From Verrucomicrobiales bacterium (GTDB lineage Bacteria; Verrucomicrobiota; Verrucomicrobiia; Verrucomicrobiales; DEV007): 38,001 nucleotides of DNA. Below the pieces are notes generated by a model. It was not told the DNA's origin and made no database searches. It worked only from the letters and a program-made list of their open reading frames with translations. Within the stretch, counting starts at the first letter, position 1, and each line of letters opens with the position of its first letter. This document shows positions 26,141-37,882 of this stretch, in pieces. Position numbers and translations under genes: made by a program. The stretch covers positions 1 through 38,001 of the forward strand of contig JACETS010000002.1 in the NCBI GenBank assembly GCA_013911195.1, in the 5' to 3' direction.

Positions 26141-28819
26141 TTATCGATCAGTGGGTTTTCCCGTCTTAAATCTCTCGAGTTGGCGTTTTACTTGTTTATC
26201 ACCATCTAGCAATTCAACCGCTTTTTTTGATATTTCTATGGCCTTTGTGCGATCACCTAACTGAAAATAAACTTCGGCTAATGTATCAAGAAATGCTCCG
26301 TTATCTGGGTCTATACTGACGGCCTTGTTGGCATGAGCCAGTGCTTCATCCAAATTTTTTGCACATCTGGATAATAACCAAGCATGATTATTATTGTGCT
26401 GACCGTGATCAGGGAAACGATTTACAGTTGATTTTGAAATCGAATAGGTGGTTTGAAATAATTTGTCTGCACCCTCTGAATTCCCACCGTCAACCAACAA
26501 TTGATATATGTCCTCTAGCATTGAGCTGTCAGATGGATTGATTTTTTGTAGTTCTTCAAGTCTTCTTTCTGCATCCTTTATTCTGCCATCTGATATTTCT
26601 ATTTTTGTTTTAGTTATTTCTAGATCCACTAAGTAACTTAATGATCTTCTGGGCGATAAAACACTGTTTGCATTAACGGGTCTCATTTTGGAAAGCATGT
26701 AAAATTCCAAAGATTTAGAATACTGTTTAAGATCTTTTGAGTTTATGCTTTGATCAAAGTATCGGCGGCGAAGCGCTTCAGGATGAACGCTTTCTCTTGG
26801 AGAAGCAATGCCTAGTATTATATTATCTTGAATGCGTGCTAATGCATCATCCTCATTTTGCCACATTGTAGTTGCCAGATGGTGGCGTTTAGTTAGTTCA
26901 CCTGTTGATATTAAAGAAGCGATTTTTTTTAGTTTTTGACCTTCTTCTTTTTGGCCAATTGCCTCCATAGCAACTCCTTTGAGGTATAATGGAATGGGAT
27001 CTGATTTTTTGCTTTCACATGCCTTGTCATATTGTATGACTGCTTTTTCTGGCATGCCTGCTTTCATTAGAACGTCACCATACTTCATGAAGTGATATCC
27101 TACTGCCTCGCCACCAATAAGTTCTAGCCATAGTTTAGTTGCATCGACAGTTAATTCCCATTTTTCATGTAAACGTGCTAAGTCTCTGGCCCCTCTGATG
27201 AGTTCTTTTTTCATGGCCAAATTCTTTTCATCCTTAGCGAATGAAAAAAAAGATTTGATGCATTGATCTGCAAGGTTTATCTGATTTTCATTTTGATTTT
27301 CAAGATCAAATAAAGACTCCATCCTAGAGAGTTTTTGTTCTGAACTCTCATTTGGATATTCCGATGTTATAAATTTCCAACAGGTTCTACCAAGCCATGA
27401 GTACTCAGCTCGTAGTTGAAAATAACCTTCAACTATTTCTTCTGGAGGCTCTCTTTTCATAGCTTCCAGCGCATGTCTTTTTGCTAGTTTATTTAAGCCT
27501 ATCATTCTTTCCCACTGAATTAGTTGGATTAGACTGTTATTTTTACGGATAAGTATTTCTTTTATTTTCTCCAATATTCTTTCAGCTTCATCAATTTGAC
27601 CTGTGATGTAGCAGGCACTAGCTAATTGACCTACAGGGAATAATGATTCTTGTAATTCACCTTCATTTTTCGCCTTAAATGAACTTTCGTAATTCTGAAG
27701 CCATTTAGAATAAGGTCCTTTCTTCTTTTGAATTCCTATTGAATTAAATGCTTCGTCAAAATTATACCTCCAAAGTTCCATATCAAAAATTTCCTTTCCT
27801 TTCACCTTCTTAGTTAAACTAAAGGCTGCGATTGCTTCACCATTTATTACTAAAGCATTGATGCATCTTCCAAGCTCATCTTTCATTGCCATAGCATATT
27901 CTTCAATGCTGCTTTTAATTCTATTAAATCTTTCCATGTCGCCTGAAAGTCTGGCTGCTGCAGCGGAAAATCCTAGGGAATCAATAGTTTTTCTAGTAGG
28001 GTCAACAAATGAATTTGCATAAGAGATTAAATCTCCACCAGCTGATAGAGAATGACGTGCTCTGGTTTTGTCTCCTAATTGTTCAAAAATAGTTGCCGCT
28101 TCCTGATAGTCTCCTTTTGCTCTTAGCATCCATGCGAGTATTTCTGCATCAAGGTTAGAATTTTTAGCAGCGATTCTTTTTTTACTAATTGCAGATTCGA
28201 TTTGGTTTGTTTCGACTAGGAAACTTGCATAATTTCGCATCCCATTATGATCCAGTGCAGCAACTTCTAAGAGTTGTCCAGCTTCATCAATTTTATTTTC
28301 TAATATGAGAGAAGGTACTTGCTCAGAGATATTTCTACTAACAATTTGAGCGACCATTTTTCTTATTCCTATGTCGTTCTCTCTTTTTATCAGTTTCATT
28401 AAAAGTTCAGTCTTTCCGAGTTCAGCCATTTTGATGATAGCGGCTTCTTTTTTTACTCCGACCCCTGAACGATAATCATTAATTAACTTCGCGATGTCCT
28501 CTGGAGTATCCGGGTAAAGACCTAGTTCAAATTCTTCTAAAATCTTGGTGCCTCTGTAGCGCAATTCTGGACCTCCATTTTTTAGCGCATCTCTAAGTAA
28601 GGGCTCAGCGCTTTTACCAAATTTCCATAATTTCTGAGTTGCTGATTCTCTAATTTTAAAATTATCAGAACCGATTTTTTTGATGGTTTCTAGTATTTCC
28701 TTTTTTTGCGATTCTGGTGTCTCATTATCAGATTCCTCTGCTGATACCTTGATGAATGTAAATGCAACCAACAATGCAGTTGTTATGGATAATGATTTTT
28801 TGGGCTGCAATAAGGCCAT
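26141..28819 (-). CDS. Secreted HEAT/TPR solenoid protein
   Basis: Signal-like N-terminus (SITTALLVAFTFIKVSAEE); HEAT-like IRESATQKLWKFGKSAEPLLRDAL; C-terminal TPRs (NNHAWLLSRCAKNLDEALAHANKAVSIDPDNGAFLDTLAEVYFQLGDRTKAIEISKKAVEL). Confidence 0.85.
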   Translation of the reverse strand: MALLQPKKSLSITTALLVAFTFIKVSAEESDNETPESQKKEILETIKKIGSDNFKIRESATQKLWKFGKSAEPLLRDALKNGGPELRYRGTKILEEFELGLYPDTPEDIAKLINDYRSGVGVKKEAAIIKMAELGKTELLMKLIKRENDIGIRKMVAQIVSRNISEQVPSLILENKIDEAGQLLEVAALDHNGMRNYASFLVETNQIESAISKKRIAAKNSNLDAEILAWMLRAKGDYQEAATIFEQLGDKTRARHSLSAGGDLISYANSFVDPTRKTIDSLGFSAAAARLSGDMERFNRIKSSIEEYAMAMKDELGRCINALVINGEAIAAFSLTKKVKGKEIFDMELWRYNFDEAFNSIGIQKKKGPYSKWLQNYESSFKAKNEGELQESLFPVGQLASACYITGQIDEAERILEKIKEILIRKNNSLIQLIQWERMIGLNKLAKRHALEAMKREPPEEIVEGYFQLRAEYSWLGRTCWKFITSEYPNESSEQKLSRMESLFDLENQNENQINLADQCIKSFFSFAKDEKNLAMKKELIRGARDLARLHEKWELTVDATKLWLELIGGEAVGYHFMKYGDVLMKAGMPEKAVIQYDKACESKKSDPIPLYLKGVAMEAIGQKEEGQKLKKIASLISTGELTKRHHLATTMWQNEDDALARIQDNIILGIASPRESVHPEALRRRYFDQSINSKDLKQYSKSLEFYMLSKMRPVNANSVLSPRRSLSYLVDLEITKTKIEISDGRIKDAERRLEELQKINPSDSSMLEDIYQLLVDGGNSEGADKLFQTTYSISKSTVNRFPDHGQHNNNHAWLLSRCAKNLDEALAHANKAVSIDPDNGAFLDTLAEVYFQLGDRTKAIEISKKAVELLDGDKQVKRQLERFKTGKPTDR

Positions 28820-28940
28820 GCTTCTATATATAATTGCTAAATACAGGGAATGAAAACCTCAAAATTTCATGTGTAAGCCTATAAATTGTTTCAATCAATT
28901 GTTTTTCGGTTTTGACTAGCTCGTTGACTTAGCTATTCTA

Positions 28941-29528
28941 ATGATGCATATCCAAATTATGACTAAGTTTATTGTTTTTCTTTCAACATTAATTTGTTTC
29001 AATTTATCCGCACTTTCAGAAGAATTAAAAGTGGGAATTGTTGATATGACTAGAGTCTTTGGTGAGTATTATAAGACCAAAGAAGTTGAGAAAGAAATCG
29101 AGAAGAAGAAGGAAATTGCCAGAAGTGAGGTCAATGAGAGGGATGGAGAATTAAAAGAAAAGATGAATGAGTTAAAGGCTCTAGAGAAAGAAATTACGGA
29201 TCCAGTTAGCAGTAGGGAGGTTAGAGCAAATGCACAGAAAAAGGCTCAAAAAGTGACTGAAGAGGCAAGAGCAATGCGTGATGAAGTTTTGGGATTTGCG
29301 AGAAAGAGAGAGATGCAATTATTAGAAATGTCGAAAAGAAAACGTGAAGTTATTCTAGAGGAAATTCAGAGCGTAGTGAAATCACACTCGACCGCTGAAG
29401 GTTATGATCTTGTTTTTGATAAATCCTCAAAGAGCACTAGAGGAATTAGTTTTCTTCTTTATTCCAAAGATGCCAATGATTTTAGTTCAAAAATGATCAC
29501 TCGCCTCAATGACAAAAGCTCCGAGTGA
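28941..29528 (+). CDS. OmpH/Skp-like periplasmic chaperone
   Basis: Signal peptide ending around SALSEE; VGIVDMTRVFGEYYKTKEVEKEIEKKK coiled-coil; C-terminal GYDLVFDKSSKSTRGISFLLYSKDANDFSSKMITRLN. Confidence 0.85.
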   Translation: MMHIQIMTKFIVFLSTLICFNLSALSEELKVGIVDMTRVFGEYYKTKEVEKEIEKKKEIARSEVNERDGELKEKMNELKALEKEITDPVSSREVRANAQKKAQKVTEEARAMRDEVLGFARKREMQLLEMSKRKREVILEEIQSVVKSHSTAEGYDLVFDKSSKSTRGISFLLYSKDANDFSSKMITRLNDKSSE

Positions 29529-29529
29529 T

Positions 29530-29552
29530 TTATCGATATTTTGTATCGATAA
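29530..29552. repeat. Perfect 9-bp inverted repeat TTATCGATA-TTTTG-TATCGATAA; each arm contains the palindrome TATCGATA
   Basis: Read directly, 1 nt after the skp-like stop codon; T5 tract at 29563-29567. Confidence 0.85.
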
Positions 29553-29602
29553 TTTGAATCACTTTTTCAAGATATTATTAATGCCGCCCCAAATAATTAG
29601 AA

Positions 29603-30277
29603 ATGAATCTTAATAAAATTGTTGAGGCGTTACTTTTTGCCTCTCGAGAACCGGTTGATTCCAAAAAAATTGCAAAAATAATTCGTAAGGTCTCCAAGAG
29701 GGAGGAAGCGGAACAGGAAATGTGTTCTGTAAAATATACAGAAATTGATGAGGTAATTGAGAAGTTAAATAAGGGATACGATAGAAAAAAATCTCCCTAC
29801 CTAATACAAGAAAGATCAACAGGTTGGAGGATTTATACTAGAATTGAATATGCTTCATACATTAGAGAATTATTTCCAGACCAAAAACCAACAAGATTAA
29901 GTGCTCCAGCTTTGGAAACTTTAGCGATTGTTGCGTACAGGCAACCAATCACTAAAGCCGCCATTGAGGCAGTTAGGGGGGTCAACGTTGATGGAGTTTT
30001 ACAATCCCTGATAGAAAGAGGATTAGTTAGTATTGCAGGAAGGTCGGATTTGCCTGGCAAGCCATTTTTATATGAAACTTCGCGCAATTTTCTTGAACAT
30101 TTTGGAATTAAAAATGTAGAAGATTTGCCAAATTCGGCGGAGCTTAGAAGTGTTGATCTGCCTCAACCGGAATCGGAAAAAGAGAATGATGAACAGCTTT
30201 CTCTTTCTGAAGTAGCTAAAGATTCACAAAATGAATCTGAGCCTACTGAAAATGAGGATGAAAAAGAATCTGAATGA
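29603..30277 (+). CDS. scpB: Segregation and condensation protein B
   Basis: IVEALLFASREPVDSKKIAKI, YLIQERSTGWRIYTR, LSAPALETLAIVAYRQPITKAAIEAVRGVNVDGVLQSLIERGLV, GKPFLYETSRNFLEHFGI. Confidence 0.94.
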   Translation: MNLNKIVEALLFASREPVDSKKIAKIIRKVSKREEAEQEMCSVKYTEIDEVIEKLNKGYDRKKSPYLIQERSTGWRIYTRIEYASYIRELFPDQKPTRLSAPALETLAIVAYRQPITKAAIEAVRGVNVDGVLQSLIERGLVSIAGRSDLPGKPFLYETSRNFLEHFGIKNVEDLPNSAELRSVDLPQPESEKENDEQLSLSEVAKDSQNESEPTENEDEKESE

Positions 30278-30364
30278 TTCTTTTAAATGATAAATAATTA
30301 TAGCTAAAAGGGATAACTGACCGATTGTTAGCGTCATTATTGGAAACTTCAAAAAGGATAATTA

Positions 30365-31432
30365 ATGTCTCTGGACGATATAAGAAAAAAAATCGATACG
30401 CTTGATTCAAAGCTATTAGAGCTTTTAAACGAGCGGGCTGATTTAGTTCATGAGGTAGGAGAAATAAAAAAGAAAGACGGCATCGAGATTTATGCTCCTG
30501 AAAGGGAGGAGAGTTTACTAAAGAGCTTGGTAAAAAAAAGTAAGGGTCGCCTTAGTGAAACTTCCATCAGGGCAATATATCGTGAAATTATGTCTGCAGC
30601 ACTTTCTCTGGAGGAAGACTTGAAGATTGCCTATTTAGGTCCGCAAGGTACATGGACTCACCAGGCAGCTATCAGTAAATTTGGCCACAGTGTTGAATAT
30701 TCGCCACAAGAAAGTTTAGCCGGGGTTTTTGATTGTGTAGCTAGAAAAAAAGCTGATTATGGTGTTGTACCAATTGAGAATTCTACTGAAGGAGCTGTTA
30801 ATCATACCTTAGATATGTTTGCAGATTCTCCTCTTAGAATATGTGCTCAAATTCTTTTGCCTATCGAAAATGCTCTGATGACAAAGATTTCTCGAGAAGA
30901 TATAACTAAATTATATTCTCATCCACAAGTCTTCGGCCAATGCCGTAATTGGATACAAAAGAATTTTCCAAGCGCTGAGCTTGTGGAAGTTTCAAGTACT
31001 ACTAGGGCAGCAGAATTGATTGGAGATCAAAGTGATGCTGCCGCTCTTGGTGGCCGATTGGCCGCAGAATTAAATGATTTAGAAGTTTTAGAAGAAAATA
31101 TTCAGGACAAGGCCACCAATACTACAAGATTTTTGGTTCTGAGCCATAAGATGTGTCCGCCAACTGGTAATGATCGAACTTCTGTAATGTTTTCTGTAAG
31201 GGATAAGGCTGGATCGTTATTCAAAGCTTTAGAGCCCTTCAATGAGTTTCACATAAATATGTCAAAAATAGAAAGTCGCCCCTCTAAGCAGCGGGAGTGG
31301 GAGTATTTTTTCTTTGTTGATATTGCTGGTCATTGTGAAGATCCGAAGCTTTCAGAGGCACTTCATAACTTAGAGGAGCATTGTAACTTTATAAAAGTTC
31401 TCGGAAGTTATCCAGATTCTGAGTCAAAATAG
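30365..31432 (+). CDS. pheA: Bifunctional chorismate mutase/prephenate dehydratase
   Basis: DDIRKKIDTLDSKLLELLNERADLVHEVGEIKK (CM); AYLGPQGTWTHQAA, VPIENSTEGAVNHTLD, TTRFLVL (PDT); ACT domain with ESRPSKQREWEYFFFVDIAG. Confidence 0.96.
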   Translation: MSLDDIRKKIDTLDSKLLELLNERADLVHEVGEIKKKDGIEIYAPEREESLLKSLVKKSKGRLSETSIRAIYREIMSAALSLEEDLKIAYLGPQGTWTHQAAISKFGHSVEYSPQESLAGVFDCVARKKADYGVVPIENSTEGAVNHTLDMFADSPLRICAQILLPIENALMTKISREDITKLYSHPQVFGQCRNWIQKNFPSAELVEVSSTTRAAELIGDQSDAAALGGRLAAELNDLEVLEENIQDKATNTTRFLVLSHKMCPPTGNDRTSVMFSVRDKAGSLFKALEPFNEFHINMSKIESRPSKQREWEYFFFVDIAGHCEDPKLSEALHNLEEHCNFIKVLGSYPDSESK

Positions 31433-31605
31433 GCATTATTATTGCTATATTTAACAATAATTTCCTAAAAAAACGCTAAAACTAGTGTCATTAAGGAAAC
31501 GTTTAATAAATTATTAATTCTTATGCATTCTTACTTGGTTTTTATCAGTTGCTTGGTAGATTATGCGCCCTTTTTACAGGTTTTCTGGGAAGGGTAAAAT
31601 TCCGC

Positions 31606-31645
31606 TATCTTTCCTTTTTATCCCGAGGGTAATCAAGGAAAGCTA
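31606..31645 (+). other. Candidate 5'-leader hairpin upstream of gltB
   Basis: Arms TATCTTTCCTT (31606-31616) and AAGGAAAGCTA (31635-31645), complementary with one mismatch; ends 35 nt before the gltB ATG. Confidence 0.5.
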
Positions 31646-31680
31646 AAAACCACCTCAATTTAACATCTCCACAACAAATT

Positions 31681-34600
31681 ATGTCATTTAAGACATTTCC
31701 AAAAAAACAAGGCCTCTACGATCCAGCTTTCGAAAAAGATAGCTGTGGTGTTGGATTTGTTGCTAACATGAAGGGGGTGCCTGATCATCAAATTGTCTTA
31801 GACGCCCTAGAAATGCTTGTAAGGATGGAGCATCGGGGAGGATGTGGATGTGAACCCAACACTGGGGATGGAGCCGGTATACTAGTAGGATTACCTGAAG
31901 GGTTTTTAAGAAAAGTAGCCAAGTCTGATTTAGATTTAGATTTACCTGAAAAAGGTCAATTTGGAGCAGGTCTTGTATTTCTTCCAAAAGATGAAAATGA
32001 AAGAAAGAAATGCATCACTGAGGTAGAAAAAATCATCAGTGAGCACGGACAGGTTTGTTTGGGTTGGAGAGATGTCCCTGTTTGTACCGAGGAAGCAAAC
32101 GTTGGCCCTGCCGCCAGAGCAGCTGAGCCGGACATTAAACAATTATTTATAGGTGCAGCTGATGGTATTGAGGGGGATGATTTTGAGAGGCAGTTGTATC
32201 TCATTAGAAAGCGATCAAGTCACCAACTTCGATTCGATTATGAGCTCAATGAAAGACTACTTTTTTACATTTGTAGTCTTTCATCAAAGGTGATGATTTA
32301 CAAAGGTATGCTAAATACTGCTCAAGTGTTGAAGTATTTCAAAGATCTTCAAAATCCTGACTTCGAAACGCACTTGGCGATGGTTCATTCGCGATTTTCA
32401 ACTAACACCTTCCCAAGTTGGGATCGTGCTCAGCCATTCAGGTTCATGAGTCATAATGGTGAGATTAATACTCTCAGAGGTAACATTAATGCGATGCGAT
32501 CAAGAGAAGGTACTTTAAAGACAGATCTCTTTGGAGAACATCTTTCAAAGTTATACCCAATCATGGAGGACGAATGCTCCGATTCAGGTAATTTTGATAA
32601 CGCTCTTGAATTTCTATTGATGTCGGGTCGCTCATTGCAGGAAGCTGTTCTTTTAATGGTTCCTGAGGCATGGCAGAAACATAAGCAAATGGATCAGGAT
32701 AAGCGTGATTTTTATGAATATAATTCGAATATCATGGAACCATGGGATGGGCCTGCCTCAATTGTCTTTACCGATGGTAAGTATATCGGTGCGGTTCTTG
32801 ATAGAAATGGTCTTAGACCTAGTCGCTATTATTTGACCAAAGACGATCGCGTCATTATGGGCAGTGAAGTTGGTGTTGTTGATGTTGATCCTAAAGACAT
32901 TGTTGCAAAAGGAAGATTACAACCAGGAAAAATGTTCTTGGTTGATTTTGAAAAAGGCAAGATGGTTCCGGATGATGAGATAAAATCAGAGTTCTCTACA
33001 CAAAGGCCATATGGCGAATGGCTAAGAAACCAAAAAATTTCTCTCGATGATTTAGAGGCTTCTTCAAACTTCCCGGGCCTTTCTGAAGATAATTTATTAC
33101 AAAGGATGCAAGCCTTTGGATTTACTGCGGAGACCATGCAGTTTATGTTGCTTCCAATTGTAAATGAAAAGCGTGACCCTCTTGGGTCAATGGGTAATGA
33201 TGCTGCTCTCGCTTGTTTGAGTGACAAGCCCAGAATGCCTTATGATTATTTTAGACAATTATTTGCTCAGGTTACAAACCCTGCAATCGATTCTATTCGA
33301 GAAGAAGTCATCATGTCTCTGGAATGCTTCATAGGACCCGAAAGGAACCTTTTGGAGACTACAGAAAAGCATGCGCAAAGACTCAGTCTTCAGCATCCTA
33401 TTCTCACTAATAAGCAATTACATTCCTTGAAAAATATGGATCATAAGGGATGGAAATCAAAAGTCATTGACATTACTTTTCCTCGCTCCGAAGGAATTAG
33501 TGGAGTTAAAAAAACGATCGATAGAATATGTTTAGAGGCCAAAGAAGCCATAAATAATGGCTATAGTCTGGCAATATTGAGTGATAGAAATATTTCCGGT
33601 GACCGTGTGCCTTTAAGTACTTTACTTGCCAGTGGTGCAGTTCATCAATATTTGGTTAAGAATGCTTTAAGGACACAGATTGGACTTGTTTTAGAAACAG
33701 GCGAAGCCAGAGAGGTTCATCACCATTGTCTTTTGGTGGGCTATGGGGCTGACGCTATAAATCCATATTTAGCATTCGAGGCTCTCTGGAAATCCAGAAG
33801 AGATGGTATCATGGATCCCGGTGAATTTAAGGATGATAGTTCATTGGAAGAGGCTTATTTGAAGGGCGTTGCCAAAGGTATGTTAAAGGTCATGGCCAAA
33901 ATGGGTATATCTACATTGCATTCATATAAGGGTGCACAAATCTTTGAGGCAGTTGGCCTCAAAGATGATGTGATAGATTTATGCTTCAGGGGCACTGCTA
34001 GTCGTGTACAAGGTCTTGACCTAAGTGAGTTAGCCGAGGAAATGCTAAGGAGACATGCTCTTGGTTATCCTCCGCGGGACGGAGTCAAGTTGCCAACTCT
34101 TCCTAATCCGGGAGAATTTCATTGGAGGGCTGATGGAGAGAAGCACATGTGGAACCCCGAATCCATATCAGCTCTGCAAGTTGCTGCAAGAAACAACAAT
34201 TTTGAATCATACAAACAATTTTCCAATCACATTAACAACAGTAATAAGGCACTCTGCGCTCTTCGGGGTTTAATGGAATTCAAACCTGAGGCTAATGGTG
34301 GATCAATTTCAATCGATGAAGTTGAACCTGCCTCGGAAATAGTTAAGCGCTTTTGTACTGGGGCAATGAGCTTTGGGTCGATTTCGGCTGAAGCTCACGA
34401 AGGCCTAGCGATTGCGATGAATAGATTGGGTGGTAAAAGCAACACTGGAGAAGGAGGTGAGGATCCCGAGAGGTTCAAGCCTTTGCCCAACGGAGATTCT
34501 AAAAGATCAGCAATTAAACAAATCGCTTCTGGGCGGTTTGGAGTAACTATTTGGTATCTAACCAATGCGGACGAACTGCAAATCAAAGTTTCACAAGGAG

Positions 34601-36243
34601 CCAAGCCGGGTGAAGGTGGAGAACTTCCTGGCAAAAAAGTCGATGATAACATTGCTCGCATTAGACACAGTACTCCTGGAGTTGGTTTAATTAGCCCTCC
34701 TCCTCACCACGATATCTATTCAATTGAGGATCTTGCACAACTCATCCATGACCTAAAGAATGCAAACCGTCATTCAAGAGTGAGTGTTAAACTGGTTTCT
34801 GAAGTAGGTGTTGGCACTGTTGCTTCTGGAGTAACAAAAGCCAAAGCTGATCACATTGTTATTGCTGGAGAGACTGGGGGAACCGGTGCTTCTCCATTGA
34901 CCAGCATCAAACACGCTGGATTGCCATGGGAGCTTGGCGTTGCTGAAACACACCAAACACTCGTCCTAAATGACCTCAGGAGTCGTGTTGTCATTCAGAC
35001 TGATGGTGGGCTTAAGACTGGAAGAGACGTCGTTATAGCTGCTCTTTTGGGTGCTGAAGAAATGGGCTTTGCAACTGCTCCTTTAATAACAATGGGCTGT
35101 ATAATGATGCGAAAGTGTCACCTTAATACCTGTCCTGTTGGAATAGCCACACAAAACAAAGAGTTGAGGAAGAAATTTAACGGTTCACCGGACTATGTAG
35201 TGAATTATCTTTTCATGGTTGCAGAAGAAGCCCGTACGATAATGGCGGATCTTGGATTTAGAAACATAAACGAAATGATCGGTCGTGTTGATGCCTTGGA
35301 AATGCAGAAAGCAATTGATCATTGGAAAGCAGACGGGATAGACCTATCATCAATCCTAACACCTGCCGAAAAACCACATCCTGATGTCGGAACCTATTGC
35401 ACAGAGTCTCAAGACCATGGGCTTGATGAGGTTCTTGATATGAAGTTATTAGAGTTAGCCAAGCAAACTCTTGAAAATGGTAGTCCGGTAAGCATCGAAT
35501 TGCCAATCATCAACACTGATAGAACAGTAGGTACAATACTAAGCAATGAAGTAGCTAAATCTCAAGGAGGTAATATACTTCCAGAAGATACTATCAAAAT
35601 TAAGTTCAAAGGCTCAGCAGGGCAAAGTCTCGGTGCTTTTCTAGCGCAGGGAATAAGTATTGATTTGGAGGGTGATGCCAATGATTACGTAGGAAAAGGT
35701 CTTTCAGGTGGAAAAATTGCAATTTATCCTCCTGACTCTTCGGATTTTGTTCCTGAACAAAATATAATCGCTGGAAATGTTTGCCTTTATGGAGCAACAG
35801 GGGGTAAAGCATTTTTTAGAGGGCACGCTGCAGAAAGGTTTTGCGTCCGAAACAGCGGGGCTCAAGCAGTTATCGAGGGCGTTGGAGATCACGGATGCGA
35901 ATACATGACTGGAGGACGTGCAGTTATCCTTGGACCGACAGGTCGAAATTTTGCCGCAGGAATGTCTGGTGGGGTGGCGTACATTTGGGATCCTAATAAT
36001 GAATTCCCGCCTAACTGCAATATGGAGATGGTCAATCTTGAAAAAGTTTCAGACCAAGAAGATATCGAAGAACTTAGATCTTTGATAACTGAGCATGAAG
36101 AGGTTACTGGCTCTTCAGTTGCAAATTATATTTTAAAAGATTGGGACAAATCACTAAGTTGTTTTGTCAAAGTGATGCCTACTGATTACAAAAGAGTTTT
36201 GGAAGAACGTAAACAAGCCGCAAACAAAGAACTAGTTGCATAG
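31681..36243 (+). CDS. gltB: Glutamate synthase large subunit
   Basis: Catalytic [13 protein letters not shown] after short propeptide; [83 protein letters not shown]-terminal GXGXG repeats. Confidence 0.98.
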   Translation: MSFKTFPKKQGLYDPAFEKDSCGVGFVANMKGVPDHQIVLDALEMLVRMEHRGGCGCEPNTGDGAGILVGLPEGFLRKVAKSDLDLDLPEKGQFGAGLVFLPKDENERKKCITEVEKIISEHGQVCLGWRDVPVCTEEANVGPAARAAEPDIKQLFIGAADGIEGDDFERQLYLIRKRSSHQLRFDYELNERLLFYICSLSSKVMIYKGMLNTAQVLKYFKDLQNPDFETHLAMVHSRFSTNTFPSWDRAQPFRFMSHNGEINTLRGNINAMRSREGTLKTDLFGEHLSKLYPIMEDECSDSGNFDNALEFLLMSGRSLQEAVLLMVPEAWQKHKQMDQDKRDFYEYNSNIMEPWDGPASIVFTDGKYIGAVLDRNGLRPSRYYLTKDDRVIMGSEVGVVDVDPKDIVAKGRLQPGKMFLVDFEKGKMVPDDEIKSEFSTQRPYGEWLRNQKISLDDLEASSNFPGLSEDNLLQRMQAFGFTAETMQFMLLPIVNEKRDPLGSMGNDAALACLSDKPRMPYDYFRQLFAQVTNPAIDSIREEVIMSLECFIGPERNLLETTEKHAQRLSLQHPILTNKQLHSLKNMDHKGWKSKVIDITFPRSEGISGVKKTIDRICLEAKEAINNGYSLAILSDRNISGDRVPLSTLLASGAVHQYLVKNALRTQIGLVLETGEAREVHHHCLLVGYGADAINPYLAFEALWKSRRDGIMDPGEFKDDSSLEEAYLKGVAKGMLKVMAKMGISTLHSYKGAQIFEAVGLKDDVIDLCFRGTASRVQGLDLSELAEEMLRRHALGYPPRDGVKLPTLPNPGEFHWRADGEKHMWNPESISALQVAARNNNFESYKQFSNHINNSNKALCALRGLMEFKPEANGGSISIDEVEPASEIVKRFCTGAMSFGSISAEAHEGLAIAMNRLGGKSNTGEGGEDPERFKPLPNGDSKRSAIKQIASGRFGVTIWYLTNADELQIKVSQGAKPGEGGELPGKKVDDNIARIRHSTPGVGLISPPPHHDIYSIEDLAQLIHDLKNANRHSRVSVKLVSEVGVGTVASGVTKAKADHIVIAGETGGTGASPLTSIKHAGLPWELGVAETHQTLVLNDLRSRVVIQTDGGLKTGRDVVIAALLGAEEMGFATAPLITMGCIMMRKCHLNTCPVGIATQNKELRKKFNGSPDYVVNYLFMVAEEARTIMADLGFRNINEMIGRVDALEMQKAIDHWKADGIDLSSILTPAEKPHPDVGTYCTESQDHGLDEVLDMKLLELAKQTLENGSPVSIELPIINTDRTVGTILSNEVAKSQGGNILPEDTIKIKFKGSAGQSLGAFLAQGISIDLEGDANDYVGKGLSGGKIAIYPPDSSDFVPEQNIIAGNVCLYGATGGKAFFRGHAAERFCVRNSGAQAVIEGVGDHGCEYMTGGRAVILGPTGRNFAAGMSGGVAYIWDPNNEFPPNCNMEMVNLEKVSDQEDIEELRSLITEHEEVTGSSVANYILKDWDKSLSCFVKVMPTDYKRVLEERKQAANKELVA

Positions 36244-36254
36244 AGTTAAACAAT

Positions 36255-37838
36255 ATGGGAAAACCGACAGGATTTTTGGAACATGAGCGTGAGGCTGTGC
36301 CTTATCGAGATCCCCTCGATCGTTTGAATGATTATGGCGAGATTAATACTCGTCCTTCTGAAAAGCATCTTCAAACTCAAGGATCAAGATGTATGGATTG
36401 TGGTGTCCCATTCTGCCAGTCAGGAAATGGTTGCCCGATTGATAATTTAATACCCGAGTGGAATCATTTGGTTTATCAAAAGAGATGGAGAGAGGCAATC
36501 GATAGGCTTCATAAAACTAACAACTTCCCAGAATTTACCGGTCGAGTATGTCCAGCCCCATGTGAAGGATCATGTGTTTTGGGAATTACTAATCCACCTG
36601 TAACCATCAAAAATATTGAAAACACCATCATTAATAAAGCTTTTGAAGAGGGCTGGGTTTCATCAAATTCACCAAAAGAACGCACTGGAAAAAAAGTAGC
36701 AATCGTTGGCTCAGGTCCAGCTGGATTGGCTGCAGCCGATCAGCTGAATAAAGTTGGTCATGAAGTCACTGTTTACGAAAGGGCTGACAGGATTGGCGGT
36801 TTGTTGATGTATGGGATTCCAAATATGAAATTGGATAAGGATGTTGTTGAGCGTCGTGTTTCCTTAATGCGTGATTCAGGAATTAAATTTGTTACTTGTG
36901 CACACGTTGGCAAAAAAGATGATTTTGAAAACGGGCACATGACTCAAATTATGGAGGAGAATGGATCTAAGATTAAGTACATTGATCCCAACGATTTATT
37001 CAAAGAGCATGATGCTCTTTTGATGGCAACAGGTGCTACTAAGCCATTCGATCCTACGGGACGGAATCCTGGTCGGGAGTTGAAAGGTATTCAGTTCGCT
37101 ATGGATTTTTTAACTCGTAATACCAAGAGTCTTTTGGATTCTAATCTCGAAAACGGTGAATATACGTCAGCCAAAGATAAGAATGTTATTGTTATAGGTG
37201 GAGGTGATACAGGAGCTGATTGTATAGGAACTTCACTTAGGCACGGATGTAAGGAGGTTGTAAACTTTGAATTACTTGATAAGCCTCCCAAGGAAAGAGC
37301 GGCCAACAATCCTTGGCCCCAGTGGCCACGTATCTATCGTCTTGATTATTCTCATGCTGAAAATAAAGCAAAAAACGGTAATGATCCGCGAGCTTATCAT
37401 GTTTTAGCAAAGGAATTTATCGGAGATGAAAACGGTAATGTTAAAGCTGTTAAAACTGTCGAAGTTGATTGGTCTAGTCCTGTTGAGAATGGTCCTCCAT
37501 TTAGTGAAATAGAGGGATCTGAAAAAGAGTGGCCAGCGGACCTTGTTCTTCTTGCCACTGGATTTGTTGGACCTGAACTAGAAGTAGGCGACATGTTAGG
37601 TGTTGAAAAGCAAAATCCTCGTGGTAATTGGGAAACCTTCGCTGGTGAGCATGGAGAATTCACATCCAACATAGAAGGTGTCTTTACGGCGGGTGATTGT
37701 CGTCGAGGTCAATCTCTTGTTGTGTGGGCAATTAATGAAGGGCGAGGTGCTGCAAGGGCGATTGACATTTATTTGATGGGAAGCAGCTTGCTTCCTGCTC
37801 CTGGCGTCACCCAGGGTGGAGTGGTTGCAAATGTCTAA
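36255..37838 (+). CDS. gltD: Glutamate synthase small subunit
   Basis: [113 protein letters not shown]. Confidence 0.97.
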   Translation: MGKPTGFLEHEREAVPYRDPLDRLNDYGEINTRPSEKHLQTQGSRCMDCGVPFCQSGNGCPIDNLIPEWNHLVYQKRWREAIDRLHKTNNFPEFTGRVCPAPCEGSCVLGITNPPVTIKNIENTIINKAFEEGWVSSNSPKERTGKKVAIVGSGPAGLAAADQLNKVGHEVTVYERADRIGGLLMYGIPNMKLDKDVVERRVSLMRDSGIKFVTCAHVGKKDDFENGHMTQIMEENGSKIKYIDPNDLFKEHDALLMATGATKPFDPTGRNPGRELKGIQFAMDFLTRNTKSLLDSNLENGEYTSAKDKNVIVIGGGDTGADCIGTSLRHGCKEVVNFELLDKPPKERAANNPWPQWPRIYRLDYSHAENKAKNGNDPRAYHVLAKEFIGDENGNVKAVKTVEVDWSSPVENGPPFSEIEGSEKEWPADLVLLATGFVGPELEVGDMLGVEKQNPRGNWETFAGEHGEFTSNIEGVFTAGDCRRGQSLVVWAINEGRGAARAIDIYLMGSSLLPAPGVTQGGVVANV

Positions 37839-37882
37839 GCGCGGATAATAGTTTATTAGAAATAATCATACGAAATAGTGTG

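Noticed and set aside
31550-31575. Possible sigma-54 promoter upstream of gltB (ttGG...GCtt)
   Set aside because: GG-to-GC spacing is 12 nt rather than the required 10, and the flanking consensus is poor.
32829-33227. 132-aa minus-strand ORF inside gltB
   Set aside because: Antisense to highly conserved gltB; no recognisable domain.
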